Positions 17,317-26,056 of a DNA stretch of 64,000 bases are shown piece after piece. Source of the DNA: Sanguibacter gelidistatuariae (lineage in GTDB: Bacteria > Actinomycetota > Actinomycetes > Actinomycetales > Cellulomonadaceae); NCBI RefSeq assembly GCF_900096585.1, contig NZ_FMYH01000011.1, forward strand, positions 26,663 through 90,662. Reading direction: 5' to 3'. A program made the position numbers and the translations under genes. The notes beneath the pieces were generated by a model that saw only the letters and a list, made by a program, of their open reading frames with translations, was not told the DNA's origin and searched no databases. Position 1 is the stretch's first letter. The number at the start of each line of letters is the position of its first letter.

Positions 17317-18674
17317 AGCTCTAGCCTCCTGGCGAGATCCGAGGTGAACACCCGGTCCGGGTTGGTGTTCCTGACGATGGCGCGCCACTCGTCGAGGCGC
17401 GGGTACATCTGGGCGATCGCGTCGGCCGGCAGCCGGGAGTCCTTGGCGAGGTAGTGTCGCCCGCCGGCGGCCATCACCTCCTCGTCCAGGCGGTTCAACA
17501 GGCGGTTCAGGATCGGTGCGCCGACTGGTATGTCGAGGGCGAGGGTCCAGCCCGGGACGGGAAACGACAGATGGCCTCTGCCTGCTGGACCGAAGCGCTT
17601 GAGCACGGCCAGGAACGAGGCCTGACCGGCGTGGCTGAGCATCTCGAGGCAGCGGCGAAGAGTCTCCTCGGCGCCGAAGGGCACGACGAACTGGTACTGG
17701 AGGAAGCCGCGGGGGCCGTAGATGCGGTTCCACCGGGCGACGCCGTCCAACGGGTGGAAGAACGCGGCTATCGACTGGATCTCACCGCGTCGCTCTCGCG
17801 GTGCCTTGTGGTACCAGGCCTCGTTGAACACAGCCACCGTCGCGCGGTTCAGCAGTCCGCTCGGGAAGACGGGGGGCGCGGTCGCGAGCTGTCTTGGCCG
17901 AAAGTCGAGGGCATGGTCGCGCAGCTGCGCGGGCAGCTGCTCCAATGGTGCCGATGAGCCCCGGGTCAGGACGGACCGACCCAAGGACAACCCGTGGGCG
18001 AGACAGTCGATCCAGGCGACGGAGTACGTGTAGCGGTCGTCGGTCGCCGCCATCCGCTCGAGCAGGTCGTCGACATTCGTGCACCTCTCGGTGTCGACGA
18101 CGCAGTAGGCCGACTCGACCCGTTTCATCCGCAGGGTCGCGCGCACGATGAGGCCGGTCAGGCCCATGCCCCCCACGGTGGCCCAGAACACGGGGGACTC
18201 CGGGGTGAGGTGATGGATGGTGCCGTCGGCGACGAGCAGGTCGAGGGAGAGGATATGGCGTCCGAGGCTGCCGTCGACGTGATGGTTCTTGCCATGGATG
18301 TCTGCGGCGATCGCGCCCCCGACCGTCACCTGTCGCGTTCCGGGAGTCACCGGCACGAAGAGTCCCAAGGGCAGAAGGAGCCGCATCAGCTGGTCGAGAC
18401 TTGCACCCGCCTCGACCTCGACGAGCGCGGTCTGGGTGTCGACCGACAGGACCCGGTTCCGGGTGGTCATGTCGACGACGACGCCGCCGCTGTTCTGGGC
18501 CGCGTCACCATAGCTGCGCCCAAGGCCGCGAGCGATCACCCCACGGGGGCCCGCGGTGGCCAGGAGCCCGGAGAGTTCGGCGTCGGTTCCGGCCGGGAGC
18601 ACCGTCGCGGCGCTCGGGCTGGTCGCGCCCCACCCCGTGAGGAGGCGCTTTGACGCGTGTCCTGTGTGCATCAC
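17313..18674 (-). CDS. dprE1: DprE1-type decaprenyl-phosphoryl-ribose oxidase
   Basis: A 453-residue FAD enzyme of the vanillyl-alcohol-oxidase fold that oxidises the 2-OH of decaprenyl-phosphoryl-ribose. FAD contacts are visible in ARGLGRSYGDAAQNSGG (about 48-64) and TPGTRQVTVGGAIAADIHG (about 110-128). The substrate-side Lys is in AKDSR (about 411). In the loop GWTLALDIP, Ala379 (codon 17540-17538) occupies the place of Mycobacterium tuberculosis Cys387, the residue attacked covalently by benzothiazinones. The C-terminus VFTSDLARRLEL matches the family. A second ATG at 18671 is equally possible as start. Confidence 0.92.
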   Translation of the reverse strand: MMHTGHASKRLLTGWGATSPSAATVLPAGTDAELSGLLATAGPRGVIARGLGRSYGDAAQNSGGVVVDMTTRNRVLSVDTQTALVEVEAGASLDQLMRLLLPLGLFVPVTPGTRQVTVGGAIAADIHGKNHHVDGSLGRHILSLDLLVADGTIHHLTPESPVFWATVGGMGLTGLIVRATLRMKRVESAYCVVDTERCTNVDDLLERMAATDDRYTYSVAWIDCLAHGLSLGRSVLTRGSSAPLEQLPAQLRDHALDFRPRQLATAPPVFPSGLLNRATVAVFNEAWYHKAPRERRGEIQSIAAFFHPLDGVARWNRIYGPRGFLQYQFVVPFGAEETLRRCLEMLSHAGQASFLAVLKRFGPAGRGHLSFPVPGWTLALDIPVGAPILNRLLNRLDEEVMAAGGRHYLAKDSRLPADAIAQMYPRLDEWRAIVRNTNPDRVFTSDLARRLEL

Positions 18675-18800
18675 ACCAGTCTCTGCTCCTGCGCCTGAGA
18701 GGGGCCTGAGCGACCGACGGCCCGGTGGGTGTGCTCCTGGTCACCATGAGATGCTCGGCCTGAGCTGGCCAGGTTCGCAGGCGAGAGAAGCGAGGCACAG

Positions 18801-20228
18801 GTGAGGTGGCCGACGTCGCTGCACGGGTTGCGCGGGGTGCGTGTCCGGACCGCGCTGGCCGCGGTCCTGGTCGTTGCGGTCGCGCTGGCCGTGGCTGCTG
18901 TAGCCCTTGTCGTCCTGCAGCGTCGTGAGCTGGTGCGTGAGCTGACGACCGTCGCCAAGGACCAGGGTGCCCAGGTGGCTGCACAGATCATCGACGGCGA
19001 CGTCGACTCGGTCGACATCGCGGCGGTGACCGCGGGCGCGGGTGAGCGCGCGCTGGTCCAGGTTGTGACGCCGGGAGGACTCGTGACGGCGGCGACCTCG
19101 ACCGTCGCGGGCGAGCAGCCGGCATCCACGGCGACTCCCGGCCCGGGTGAGGTCGTCGTCGAGACCCTGGACAGCTTGCCGAGTGGCGAGGACGAGCCGT
19201 TCGTCGTGGTCATCACTGGGGTCCAGACTCCGCAGGGGGTCGCCCGGGTGATCACGGCGCAGAACCTGGAGACGGTCGATCGCAGCATCGGGGTGGTCGT
19301 GACCCTGCTCGGCATCGGCTATCCGCTGATGCTCCTGGTCGTGGGCGGAACGTCGTACTGGATGGCCGGGCGCGCGCTCGCGCCGGTCGAAGCGATCCGG
19401 CAGCGGGTCAGCGAGGTCTCGGCGGTGGACCTGGGGGCACGAGTGCCGGTGCCGTCGTCCGGTGACGAGATCGCCCGTCTGGCGGAGACGATGAACCTCA
19501 TGCTCGCGAGGCTGCAGCGCGCAGCGGATTCGCAACGCCAGTTCGTCGCCGATGCCTCCCACGAGCTGCGCAGCCCGCTGGCGACGATCCGCGCGACCGC
19601 TGAGCTCGCGGGTGCACACCCCGACGTCCTCACGTGGCAGGAAGGCGCCCAGACAGTCCTGATCGAGACCGACCGGGTCGAGCGGCTGGTGGCTGATCTG
19701 CTCTTGCTGGCCCGCTCCGATGAGCACGGATTGGTCATGAGGTCCGACGACGTGGACCTGGACGATGTTGTCACCACCGAGGCCGCCCGCCTCCGACCGC
19801 TCGGCCAGCACCGCATCGTCCTCGACATCCGGTCGGTGCGCGTGCACGGGGACGTCCAGAACCTGGTCAGGGCGGTGCGCAACCTCACGGACAACGCGAC
19901 CCGGTACGCATGCTCGACAGTGACGCTGCGTCTTCATGTCGTGAACGCGATGGCTCAGCTCGAGGTGATCGACGACGGGCCAGGGATCCCCGCAGCGGAG
20001 CGGGAGCGGGTGTTCGAGCGCTTCGTGCGCCTGGACGTGAGCCGGGAACGGACCAGCGGTGGGTCGGGTCTCGGTCTGGCGATCGCCCGCGAGGTCGCGC
20101 GCGCCCACGGAGGTGACCTGCAGATCGTGGATCCGGAACCACGGGGTGCCGGCGCGCACATGGTGCTCACCCTTCCGCTGCCTTCGCCCGAGGACACCGC
20201 GACGGAGCCAGACCGAGCATCTTCCTGA
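18801..20228 (+). CDS. sensor histidine kinase
   Basis: A 475-residue membrane kinase: membrane helix about 18-38, an extracytoplasmic sensor domain of about 120 residues, second helix about 163-183, HAMP (about 187-240), HisKA with phospho-His254 in DASHELRSPL, and a HATPase domain with NLTDNATRYA, DDGPGIP and GGSGLGLAI. GTG start at 18801. The upstream 126 bases are shared with the divergent dprE1 promoter. Its most likely partner is the response regulator at 15866-16540, the only unpaired one nearby; the pairing is inference. Confidence 0.92.
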   Translation: MRWPTSLHGLRGVRVRTALAAVLVVAVALAVAAVALVVLQRRELVRELTTVAKDQGAQVAAQIIDGDVDSVDIAAVTAGAGERALVQVVTPGGLVTAATSTVAGEQPASTATPGPGEVVVETLDSLPSGEDEPFVVVITGVQTPQGVARVITAQNLETVDRSIGVVVTLLGIGYPLMLLVVGGTSYWMAGRALAPVEAIRQRVSEVSAVDLGARVPVPSSGDEIARLAETMNLMLARLQRAADSQRQFVADASHELRSPLATIRATAELAGAHPDVLTWQEGAQTVLIETDRVERLVADLLLLARSDEHGLVMRSDDVDLDDVVTTEAARLRPLGQHRIVLDIRSVRVHGDVQNLVRAVRNLTDNATRYACSTVTLRLHVVNAMAQLEVIDDGPGIPAAERERVFERFVRLDVSRERTSGGSGLGLAIAREVARAHGGDLQIVDPEPRGAGAHMVLTLPLPSPEDTATEPDRASS

Positions 20229-20265
20229 TCCCTCCGTCAGACTTCATATGGGGAGAGGACCTGAG

Positions 20266-21369
20266 ATGTCACGGATACTGTTCGTCACCTGGGACGGCGG
20301 GGGCAATGTCACCCCTGCCGTCGAGATCGGCAGGGAGTTGCAACGCCGGGGAGACGACATCCGTTTCCTCGGCCAGCACCAGCAGCGGGAGAGCCTCGAG
20401 CTGGCCGGGTTCGGGTTCGCCGCCTACCGCACCCCCGGCCCCTGGACCGCGACGGGCAGACGGGGCTCCATCGCCACCAAGGTCGGGTTCCTTCGCCTGC
20501 TCGTCGGTCGCAGTCTTGGTCGAGACCTTGTTGCAGAGGTCGGGCGACATCCGGCTGACCTCGTCGTGATCGACTGCCTGCTCTATGGGGCCCTCGACGC
20601 GGCATCCCGCGGCGGAATCCGTCACGTGGTGTTCGTGCACTCTCTCTTCGCAGCTGTGGCGGAGAAGATGGCGGGTGGCGCACCCGGTGCGGTTGCCCAG
20701 ATCGTCGGCCTCAACCCCTGGAAGCTGTGGTCGAAGGCCGTCGCGGTCGTGGCGGTCACGCTCGAAGAGCTTGATCGTCCGACCGAGAAACCGTTGGCCA
20801 TCAGCTACACGGGACCGGTCCTGCCGACCATCGAGGGAGAGCCGGGAAACCGGCGGACGTCGTCCGCGACGATCCTGGTCAGCCTCAGCACGACCTACAT
20901 CGCGGGGCAGACCGCGGTGATGCAGAACATCCTGGACGCCGTGGCGGATCTCCCCGTCCGCGTCCTCCTGACGACCGGTCCCGCCGTCGACCCGGACGAC
21001 CTGCATCCACCCGCCAACGCCGAGGTACGACGGTTCGTACCTCACGCCCAGGTCATGCCCGGGGTCTCCCTCGTCGTCGGGCACGGTGGTCACTCGACAA
21101 CGATGCTCGCCCTGGCCCACGACCTTCCGCTCGTCGTCCTGCCCATGAATCCCGCCTTCGATCAGCCGCTCATCGGGCAGCGAATCCACGACCTGGGTGC
21201 CGGAGCCACGCTCCCGTCGTCGTCCACACCGGCCCAGGTCCGGGCCGTGATCGATGACGTGCTCGCAGACGAGTCGTGTCGACATGAGGCAGCGCGTCTT
21301 GGCGCGGCCATCCGCGCGGCACGTGGTCGTGAGACCGCGGCTGACCTGCTCCAGTCGTTGATCACCTAG
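20266..21369 (+). CDS. MGT/UGT-like glycosyltransferase (GT1 fold)
   Basis: A 367-residue GT-B glycosyltransferase. N-terminal ILFVTWDGGGNVTPAVEIGREL is the acceptor-side motif of the macrolide-glycosyltransferase type; the donor-side signature is VVGHGGHSTTMLALAHDLPLVVLPMNPAFDQPLIGQRI (about 270-307). It is short for the family and has no membrane helix. GGGAGAGG precedes ATG 20266, 38 bases after the kinase stop, so co-transcription with the kinase is possible. The acceptor could be a lipid, natural product or drug; context does not decide. Confidence 0.85.
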   Translation: MSRILFVTWDGGGNVTPAVEIGRELQRRGDDIRFLGQHQQRESLELAGFGFAAYRTPGPWTATGRRGSIATKVGFLRLLVGRSLGRDLVAEVGRHPADLVVIDCLLYGALDAASRGGIRHVVFVHSLFAAVAEKMAGGAPGAVAQIVGLNPWKLWSKAVAVVAVTLEELDRPTEKPLAISYTGPVLPTIEGEPGNRRTSSATILVSLSTTYIAGQTAVMQNILDAVADLPVRVLLTTGPAVDPDDLHPPANAEVRRFVPHAQVMPGVSLVVGHGGHSTTMLALAHDLPLVVLPMNPAFDQPLIGQRIHDLGAGATLPSSSTPAQVRAVIDDVLADESCRHEAARLGAAIRAARGRETAADLLQSLIT

Positions 21370-21418
21370 CCTCGGGCGTTCCGAGAATCCTCTGAGAATC
21401 GCACGGCACGCTGGGCAC

Positions 21419-22807
21419 ATGAGCACCCTCACGGAACGCAGAACTCGCCAGACCGCCAGGGGCACAGTCACGGCAACCACCGCTCATGGACGGTGGCCCC
21501 AGGCCCGGCTGGCGGTGCACGCAGTCGTACTGGGCGGCGCGGCAGCCGTGCTCGTGTTCTGGTGGGCGGGGACCCCCGCATCTGCTGGGTCGACTCCAGG
21601 AGGCGCGCTGACGAGTGCGGGTGAGCTGGCCGGTCTGCTCGCCGCCTATCTGGTCTGCCTCCAGCTTCTGCTCATCGGACGGGTGCCGTTCTTCGAGCGC
21701 GCGGTCGGGATGGATCGCCTCGTCGGGTGGCACCGGTCGCTCGGTACGACCGTCGTGCTCCTGGTGCTCACCCACGTGGGACTCATGATCGTCGGGGGCG
21801 GGCTTCTTGATCACGAGGCGTTGTGGCCGGAGGCCCTCTCGCTCATCGCGAGACAACCGAAGCTGCTCAGCGCCGTCGTGGGGACGGGGATCTTCCTGGT
21901 GGTGGGGCTCTCGAGTGCGCGACTGGCCCGCAGGGTCCTGTCGTACGAGGTCTGGTTCGTGATCCATCTGTCGGTGTATGTCGCCATCTTCCTCACCTTC
22001 GGGCACCAGATCGCGGCCGGAACGCACTTCGTCGACGCTCCGGTCGCTCGGGCGGTCTGGATCGGCCTCTACGTCGCCACGGCGTCGGCCCTGCTCACAT
22101 GGCGCGTGCTCATCCCGCTCGTCGCCGGCCGGCAGATGATGCTGCGGGTCGAGCAGGTCGTCCCGGAGGGAGCCGGGATGGTGAGCGTGTGGTTGCGCGG
22201 CTCAGGGCTAGAACGCCTCGAGGCTCGGGGAGGGCAGTTTGTCCTCGTGCGCTTCCTCACGATGGGGCACCTGTGGACTGCGCATCCCTACTCCCTCTCG
22301 ATGATCCCGACCTCGGACCGGCTGCGGGTGACCGTCGCCGCGCTCGGCGACCACTCGGCCGCGACGGCCCGGTTGCGTCCAGGCACGAGGGTCCTCGTCG
22401 AAGGTCCGTTCGGCCGGTTCACGGCCGAGCAGGCGTGGTCTGCGCGCACCCTTCTCGTCGCGGGAGGCGCCGGCATCGGACCGATCCGGTCGCTCGCTGA
22501 GGACCTGGTCCGGCGTGGTCACGACGTCGTCGTCGTGCATCGGGCCCACACGTCAGAGGGCCTGGCGCTGAGCCGAGAGCTCTCCGGCTCGCTGTCCCTG
22601 CGGTACGTCGCACTACCGGGGCGTCGGGCCGACCTCGGGTACGACCCGCTCGACCCCCACAATCTCCTGCGACTCGTCCCTGACATCGCTGACCGTGACG
22701 TCTTCGTCTGCGGCCCCGAAGGGCTGATCTCGACCGTCGTCCGCTCGGTGCGCGCCCTCGGCGTTCCCCGCAGCGCCATCCATCACGAGGAGCTGAGCCT
22801 GTCATGA
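21419..22807 (+). CDS. ferric-reductase-like transmembrane flavocytochrome
   Basis: A 462-residue protein with six membrane helices (about 30-240) containing haem-ligand His candidates in GWHRSLGTT / LTHVGLM and VIHLSVYVAIF / FGHQI, followed by a ferredoxin-reductase module: FAD motif HPYSLS (about 290) and NAD(P) motif GGAGIGPIRSL (about 350), then CGPEGL. It should move electrons from cytoplasmic NAD(P)H through FAD and haem to the outer face. It overlaps the FMN-binding lipoprotein-like gene by ATGA (22804-22807), so the electrons probably pass to that flavoprotein. Confidence 0.9.
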   Translation: MSTLTERRTRQTARGTVTATTAHGRWPQARLAVHAVVLGGAAAVLVFWWAGTPASAGSTPGGALTSAGELAGLLAAYLVCLQLLLIGRVPFFERAVGMDRLVGWHRSLGTTVVLLVLTHVGLMIVGGGLLDHEALWPEALSLIARQPKLLSAVVGTGIFLVVGLSSARLARRVLSYEVWFVIHLSVYVAIFLTFGHQIAAGTHFVDAPVARAVWIGLYVATASALLTWRVLIPLVAGRQMMLRVEQVVPEGAGMVSVWLRGSGLERLEARGGQFVLVRFLTMGHLWTAHPYSLSMIPTSDRLRVTVAALGDHSAATARLRPGTRVLVEGPFGRFTAEQAWSARTLLVAGGAGIGPIRSLAEDLVRRGHDVVVVHRAHTSEGLALSRELSGSLSLRYVALPGRRADLGYDPLDPHNLLRLVPDIADRDVFVCGPEGLISTVVRSVRALGVPRSAIHHEELSLS

Positions 22808-23322
22808 CCACACCACGGTGGCGCGGAACTCTCATCTACACCGGGACGCTCGCGACGATCGGCACGGTCGCGTTCACCCGATTCGGCCCGCTGGCCGGGA
22901 CGGATCAGGTGGCGCCTGTCACGGCGGCGCCGGTCGCATCCTCCTCAAGTCCGGTGTCCCCGTCGACCGGGAGTGCAGCATCGTCGGCGAACGCGACCCC
23001 GAGCCCGTCGGACACCGCGACGCCAGCGCCCGGGTCGACGACGTCGAGCACCGTGACCGTCGCGGGATCGGTGTCCCAGACGCGCTACGGTCCCGTGCAG
23101 GTGTCGGTGACGTTCACCGGGTCCACGATCGTCGACGTCCGGACACTCCAGTCACCGAGCGCGGAGCGTGAGAGCGTCCAGATCGCGGCGCGGTCGACCC
23201 CGACTCTGGCGAAGGAGGTGCTCGCGGCCCAGTCCGCGACGATCGACACCGTCTCCGGAGCGACCTACACCTCTGAGGGCTACCGCGAGTCCGTGCAGTC
23301 GGCGATCGACCAGGTGGGCTGA
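22804..23322 (+). CDS. extracytoplasmic FMN-binding (flavinylated) protein
   Basis: A 172-residue exported protein: N-terminal hydrophobic anchor (LIYTGTLATIGTVAF, about 10-24), a Ser/Thr/Pro/Ala linker to about residue 85, then an FMN_bind domain. DTVSGATYTSEGY (about 148-160) contains the SGAT-type motif whose Thr is covalently linked to FMN by ApbE. No Cys lipobox is present, so it is held by the N-terminal helix. Its position between the ferric-reductase-like gene and apbE indicates it is the external electron acceptor of that pair. Confidence 0.9.
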   Translation: MTTPRWRGTLIYTGTLATIGTVAFTRFGPLAGTDQVAPVTAAPVASSSSPVSPSTGSAASSANATPSPSDTATPAPGSTTSSTVTVAGSVSQTRYGPVQVSVTFTGSTIVDVRTLQSPSAERESVQIAARSTPTLAKEVLAAQSATIDTVSGATYTSEGYRESVQSAIDQVG

Positions 23323-23325
23323 CCC

Positions 23326-24075
23326 GTGCGCCGGACGGAGCACATCATGGGCATCCCTATCTCGATCGACATTCGTGACGCGCCCGACGAGCGCACGGCG
23401 GGCGAGGCGATGAGCGCCGCTTTCGAAGTCCTGCGGTCCGCCGACGAACGCTTCAGCCCGTTCCGGAGCAACAGCGAGCTGCGCCGTTACGAGCGCGGCG
23501 AGACGACCGCGTCTGCCGATCTTGTGGAGGTCTTCGAGATCGCGCGTTGGGCGGGCATCGCCAGCTCGGGTGCCTTCAGCATCCACGCCCCCGACGGATC
23601 GCTCGACACCAACGGTGTTGTCAAGGGGTGGGCAGCGCAGCGTGCGGCCGAGGAGCTTCTCGCGCGTGGGGTCAGGAACTTCTGTCTGAACGCTGGAGGC
23701 GATGTTGTCACCCACGGGGAGCCCGAGCCGGGGCGGCCCTGGCGCACCGGTGTCCGTGACCCGGGCGATCCGCGGCGGGTCGTCGCCGTCGTCGAGCAGC
23801 ATGACGGGGCGGTCGCGACGTCGGGGACCTACGAGCGAGGTGCCCACGTGTGGGACGGTCGCACCGGGGGACCGGCGCGCACCCTCGTCGCCGCGACCGT
23901 GGTCGCCGACAGCCTCACGACCGCGGACGTCCTCGCGACGTGCGTCCTCGTGCTCGGCCCGGAGGGAGTCGCCTGGGCGATCGGCCAGGGCGCGCGTGAT
24001 GCCTTCGCGGTCCTGCCCGGCGGGGGAGTGGTCACCGCCGGGGCGCAGGTCCAGCTGCCCGCAGGCGTAGCGTGA
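23326..24075 (+). CDS. apbE: FAD:protein FMN transferase
   Basis: A 249-residue ApbE family enzyme that transfers FMN from FAD to Thr of FMN_bind proteins. Family blocks seen are MGIPISIDIRD, the SPFRSNSELRRY loop, LDTNGVVKGWAAQRAAEEL, NAGGDVVTHG, and the metal/FAD site around DSLTTADVLATC. The start is GTG at 23326, four bases past the previous stop. The modified partner is the product of 22804-23322. No signal peptide is apparent, though many ApbE proteins are exported; the last 44 bases overlap the convergent kinase gene. Confidence 0.92.
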   Translation: MRRTEHIMGIPISIDIRDAPDERTAGEAMSAAFEVLRSADERFSPFRSNSELRRYERGETTASADLVEVFEIARWAGIASSGAFSIHAPDGSLDTNGVVKGWAAQRAAEELLARGVRNFCLNAGGDVVTHGEPEPGRPWRTGVRDPGDPRRVVAVVEQHDGAVATSGTYERGAHVWDGRTGGPARTLVAATVVADSLTTADVLATCVLVLGPEGVAWAIGQGARDAFAVLPGGGVVTAGAQVQLPAGVA

Positions 24076-25282
24076 GGGCCGCACCCTCCCGACCGTCTGG
24101 GCGCGGGCCGGCGACGACGGACCCGCCGTGCTGGGCCGCGACCTCGGCGACGAGCGCCAGGCCCAGTCCGTAGTGGCGGCGGTCGCCCTCAGGAGGTGCT
24201 CCCGTACGCCGGGAGGCGAACCGCTCGAAGAGGTCGGCAGCCTCACCTGCGATTCCCGGGCCGTCGTCCTCGACCCGCACGACGACGGCATCACCGTCGC
24301 GGGCGACGACGACCCCCACGTGGCCCGTGGCGTGGTCGAGGGCGTTGTCGACCAGGGCGGTCACCGCTCGCCGCACCGACACAGCCGAGACGGTTGCGAC
24401 GACCGACGACGGGCCGGACCTGGCGAGCTCGACGTGGCGTCCCTGGGCCGTGGCGCGCGCCGCGTCGACCGTCGCGTCGGCGATCACGGCGATGTCGACC
24501 TCGGTCAGGTCGACCGAGCGTGCGTCGGCCGCGAGGAGCATGTCCTCCAGGATGGACGTCAACGCCCGGGTGTCCTCCAGCAGGCCGTCCACGTCCTCGG
24601 GCAGTCGTGAGCCGCTCGACAGCCCGTGCTCGGCGCGGACATGCCGCTTGAGCAGCTGCGCCCTCGTCGAGAGCAGGGTGAGCGGGGTCCGCAGCTCGTG
24701 GCTCGCGTCGGCGACGAACCGGCGCTGCAGGGCAAGAGCCTCGACCGTGGGGCGAACGGCACGTCGCCCGAGCCAGGTACCTCCCAGTCCTGCCAGGATG
24801 ACTCCGACCCCGCCGGCGACGACGAGCGCAGTCACGAGTCGTTCCATCTCCTCCCGTGCCTCCTGCGGGTCGAGGACCACTTGGACCGTCCGGCCGCGGG
24901 ACTGCGCGGTGAAGGCCGTGAGCGTCCCGGCAGAGACCTCGATCCGGGTCCGGCGGTCCTGACCTGATCGTGCAACCTCGTCCATGATGGCGAGGTCGGG
25001 GAGACCAATCGGCATGGTGTCCGAGACCTCGAGCCCACGGGGCCCCTTGATCGCCACCCACATGCCGGTCGGGGCGTCGTGGACGTCGTCGATCGATCGG
25101 GCCGCGGCCTCGATGCGGCGCTCGCCGTCCTCGGTCTGCCCCCGCTTCACGACTCCCACCACAACCGCCCCGACCAGGGTCAGGCAGACGAGGACGAGCG
25201 CGGCGGTCTGCAGTCCCAGGCGTCGGGCCGTCTGTCGGAGCCGCCCCTGCTCGGCCGAGGTCAGGGGAGTGGGGCGGCTCAT
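24032..25282 (-). CDS. sensor histidine kinase
   Basis: A 416-residue kinase with helices at about 25-46 and 149-172, a short external region of about 100 residues, HisKA with phospho-His195 in DASHELRTPL, and a HATPase domain containing VDNALDHATGH, EDDGPGIAG and HYGLGLALV. There is little HAMP sequence between the second helix and the dimerisation helix. It is translated from an ATGA overlap with the regulator gene (25279-25282). Its 3' end overlaps apbE by 44 bases on the opposite strand. Control of the neighbouring electron-transfer genes is a reasonable guess. Confidence 0.92.
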   Translation of the reverse strand: MSRPTPLTSAEQGRLRQTARRLGLQTAALVLVCLTLVGAVVVGVVKRGQTEDGERRIEAAARSIDDVHDAPTGMWVAIKGPRGLEVSDTMPIGLPDLAIMDEVARSGQDRRTRIEVSAGTLTAFTAQSRGRTVQVVLDPQEAREEMERLVTALVVAGGVGVILAGLGGTWLGRRAVRPTVEALALQRRFVADASHELRTPLTLLSTRAQLLKRHVRAEHGLSSGSRLPEDVDGLLEDTRALTSILEDMLLAADARSVDLTEVDIAVIADATVDAARATAQGRHVELARSGPSSVVATVSAVSVRRAVTALVDNALDHATGHVGVVVARDGDAVVVRVEDDGPGIAGEAADLFERFASRRTGAPPEGDRRHYGLGLALVAEVAAQHGGSVVAGPRPDGREGAALTLRLRAAGPAPRR

Positions 25283-25956
25283 CCCCGCCCCAGGCGGTAG
25301 CCCAGACCGCGGACGGTCGTCACGACCTCCCGGCCCAGCTTGCGCCGGAGGTAGTAGACGTACGTGTCGACCGCGCCCTCGTCCTCGGTGCCCTCGAAGA
25401 CTCGGTTGAGGATCTCACCGCGGGAGAACACCTGGCGAGGGCGGCGAGCCAGGAGGTCGAGGAGGGAACACTCCCGCTCCGAGAGACCCACGACCGTCCC
25501 GTCCGCGGCGGTGACTCGGCGGGTGCCCGCATCGAGCTCGAGGGCACCGAAGCGGACGGTTCCCGTGTCCGGGAGCGAGCCGCCACCTCCCCGGCGGCGC
25601 AGCGCACGGAGCCGGGCGGTGAACTCGTCGAGGTCGAAGGGCTTGGACATGTAGTCCTCCGCGCCGGCGTCGAGCCCGGCCACCCGGTCGGCAGGGTTGC
25701 CCAGCGCGGACAGGACGAGCGCTGGGGTGAGCACGCCGCGCCCTCGCAGCCGGCCGAGCAGGTCGAGACCCTCGATCGCCGGGAGCCCACGATCGAGGAC
25801 AAGGACGTCGTACGCCCTGGTCAGCCCCAGGTGGAGGCCGCGTTGGCCGTCCCCCGCGACGTCGACGGCGTATCCCTCGTCAGTGAGGAGCTCCTCGAGC
25901 ATCGCGGAGAGCTGGCTATCGTCCTCGACCAGCAGAACCCGTGCGGACTGTGTCAT
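25279..25956 (-). CDS. OmpR-family response regulator
   Basis: A 225-residue receiver plus winged-helix regulator: acidic pair EDD at about 11-13, phosphoacceptor Asp55 in VLDRGLP, Lys in YMSKPFD, DNA-binding domain with GLSERECSLLDLLARRPRQVFSR pattern and the C-terminal TTVRGLGYRLG. The start at 25956 has CAGGAGG eight to twelve bases upstream, better than the ATG at 25977. It pairs with the kinase at 24032-25282 by gene order and overlap. Confidence 0.92.
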   Translation of the reverse strand: MTQSARVLLVEDDSQLSAMLEELLTDEGYAVDVAGDGQRGLHLGLTRAYDVLVLDRGLPAIEGLDLLGRLRGRGVLTPALVLSALGNPADRVAGLDAGAEDYMSKPFDLDEFTARLRALRRRGGGGSLPDTGTVRFGALELDAGTRRVTAADGTVVGLSERECSLLDLLARRPRQVFSRGEILNRVFEGTEDEGAVDTYVYYLRRKLGREVVTTVRGLGYRLGRG

Positions 25957-26056
25957 CGTCGTCGCCTCCTGGGACATGGTAGGACCGCGGCCATCGCCTG
26001 CGTGTACGCGGCCTGGCTCGACCAGGGCACAAGGACACCCGACCGAAAGCCCCACA

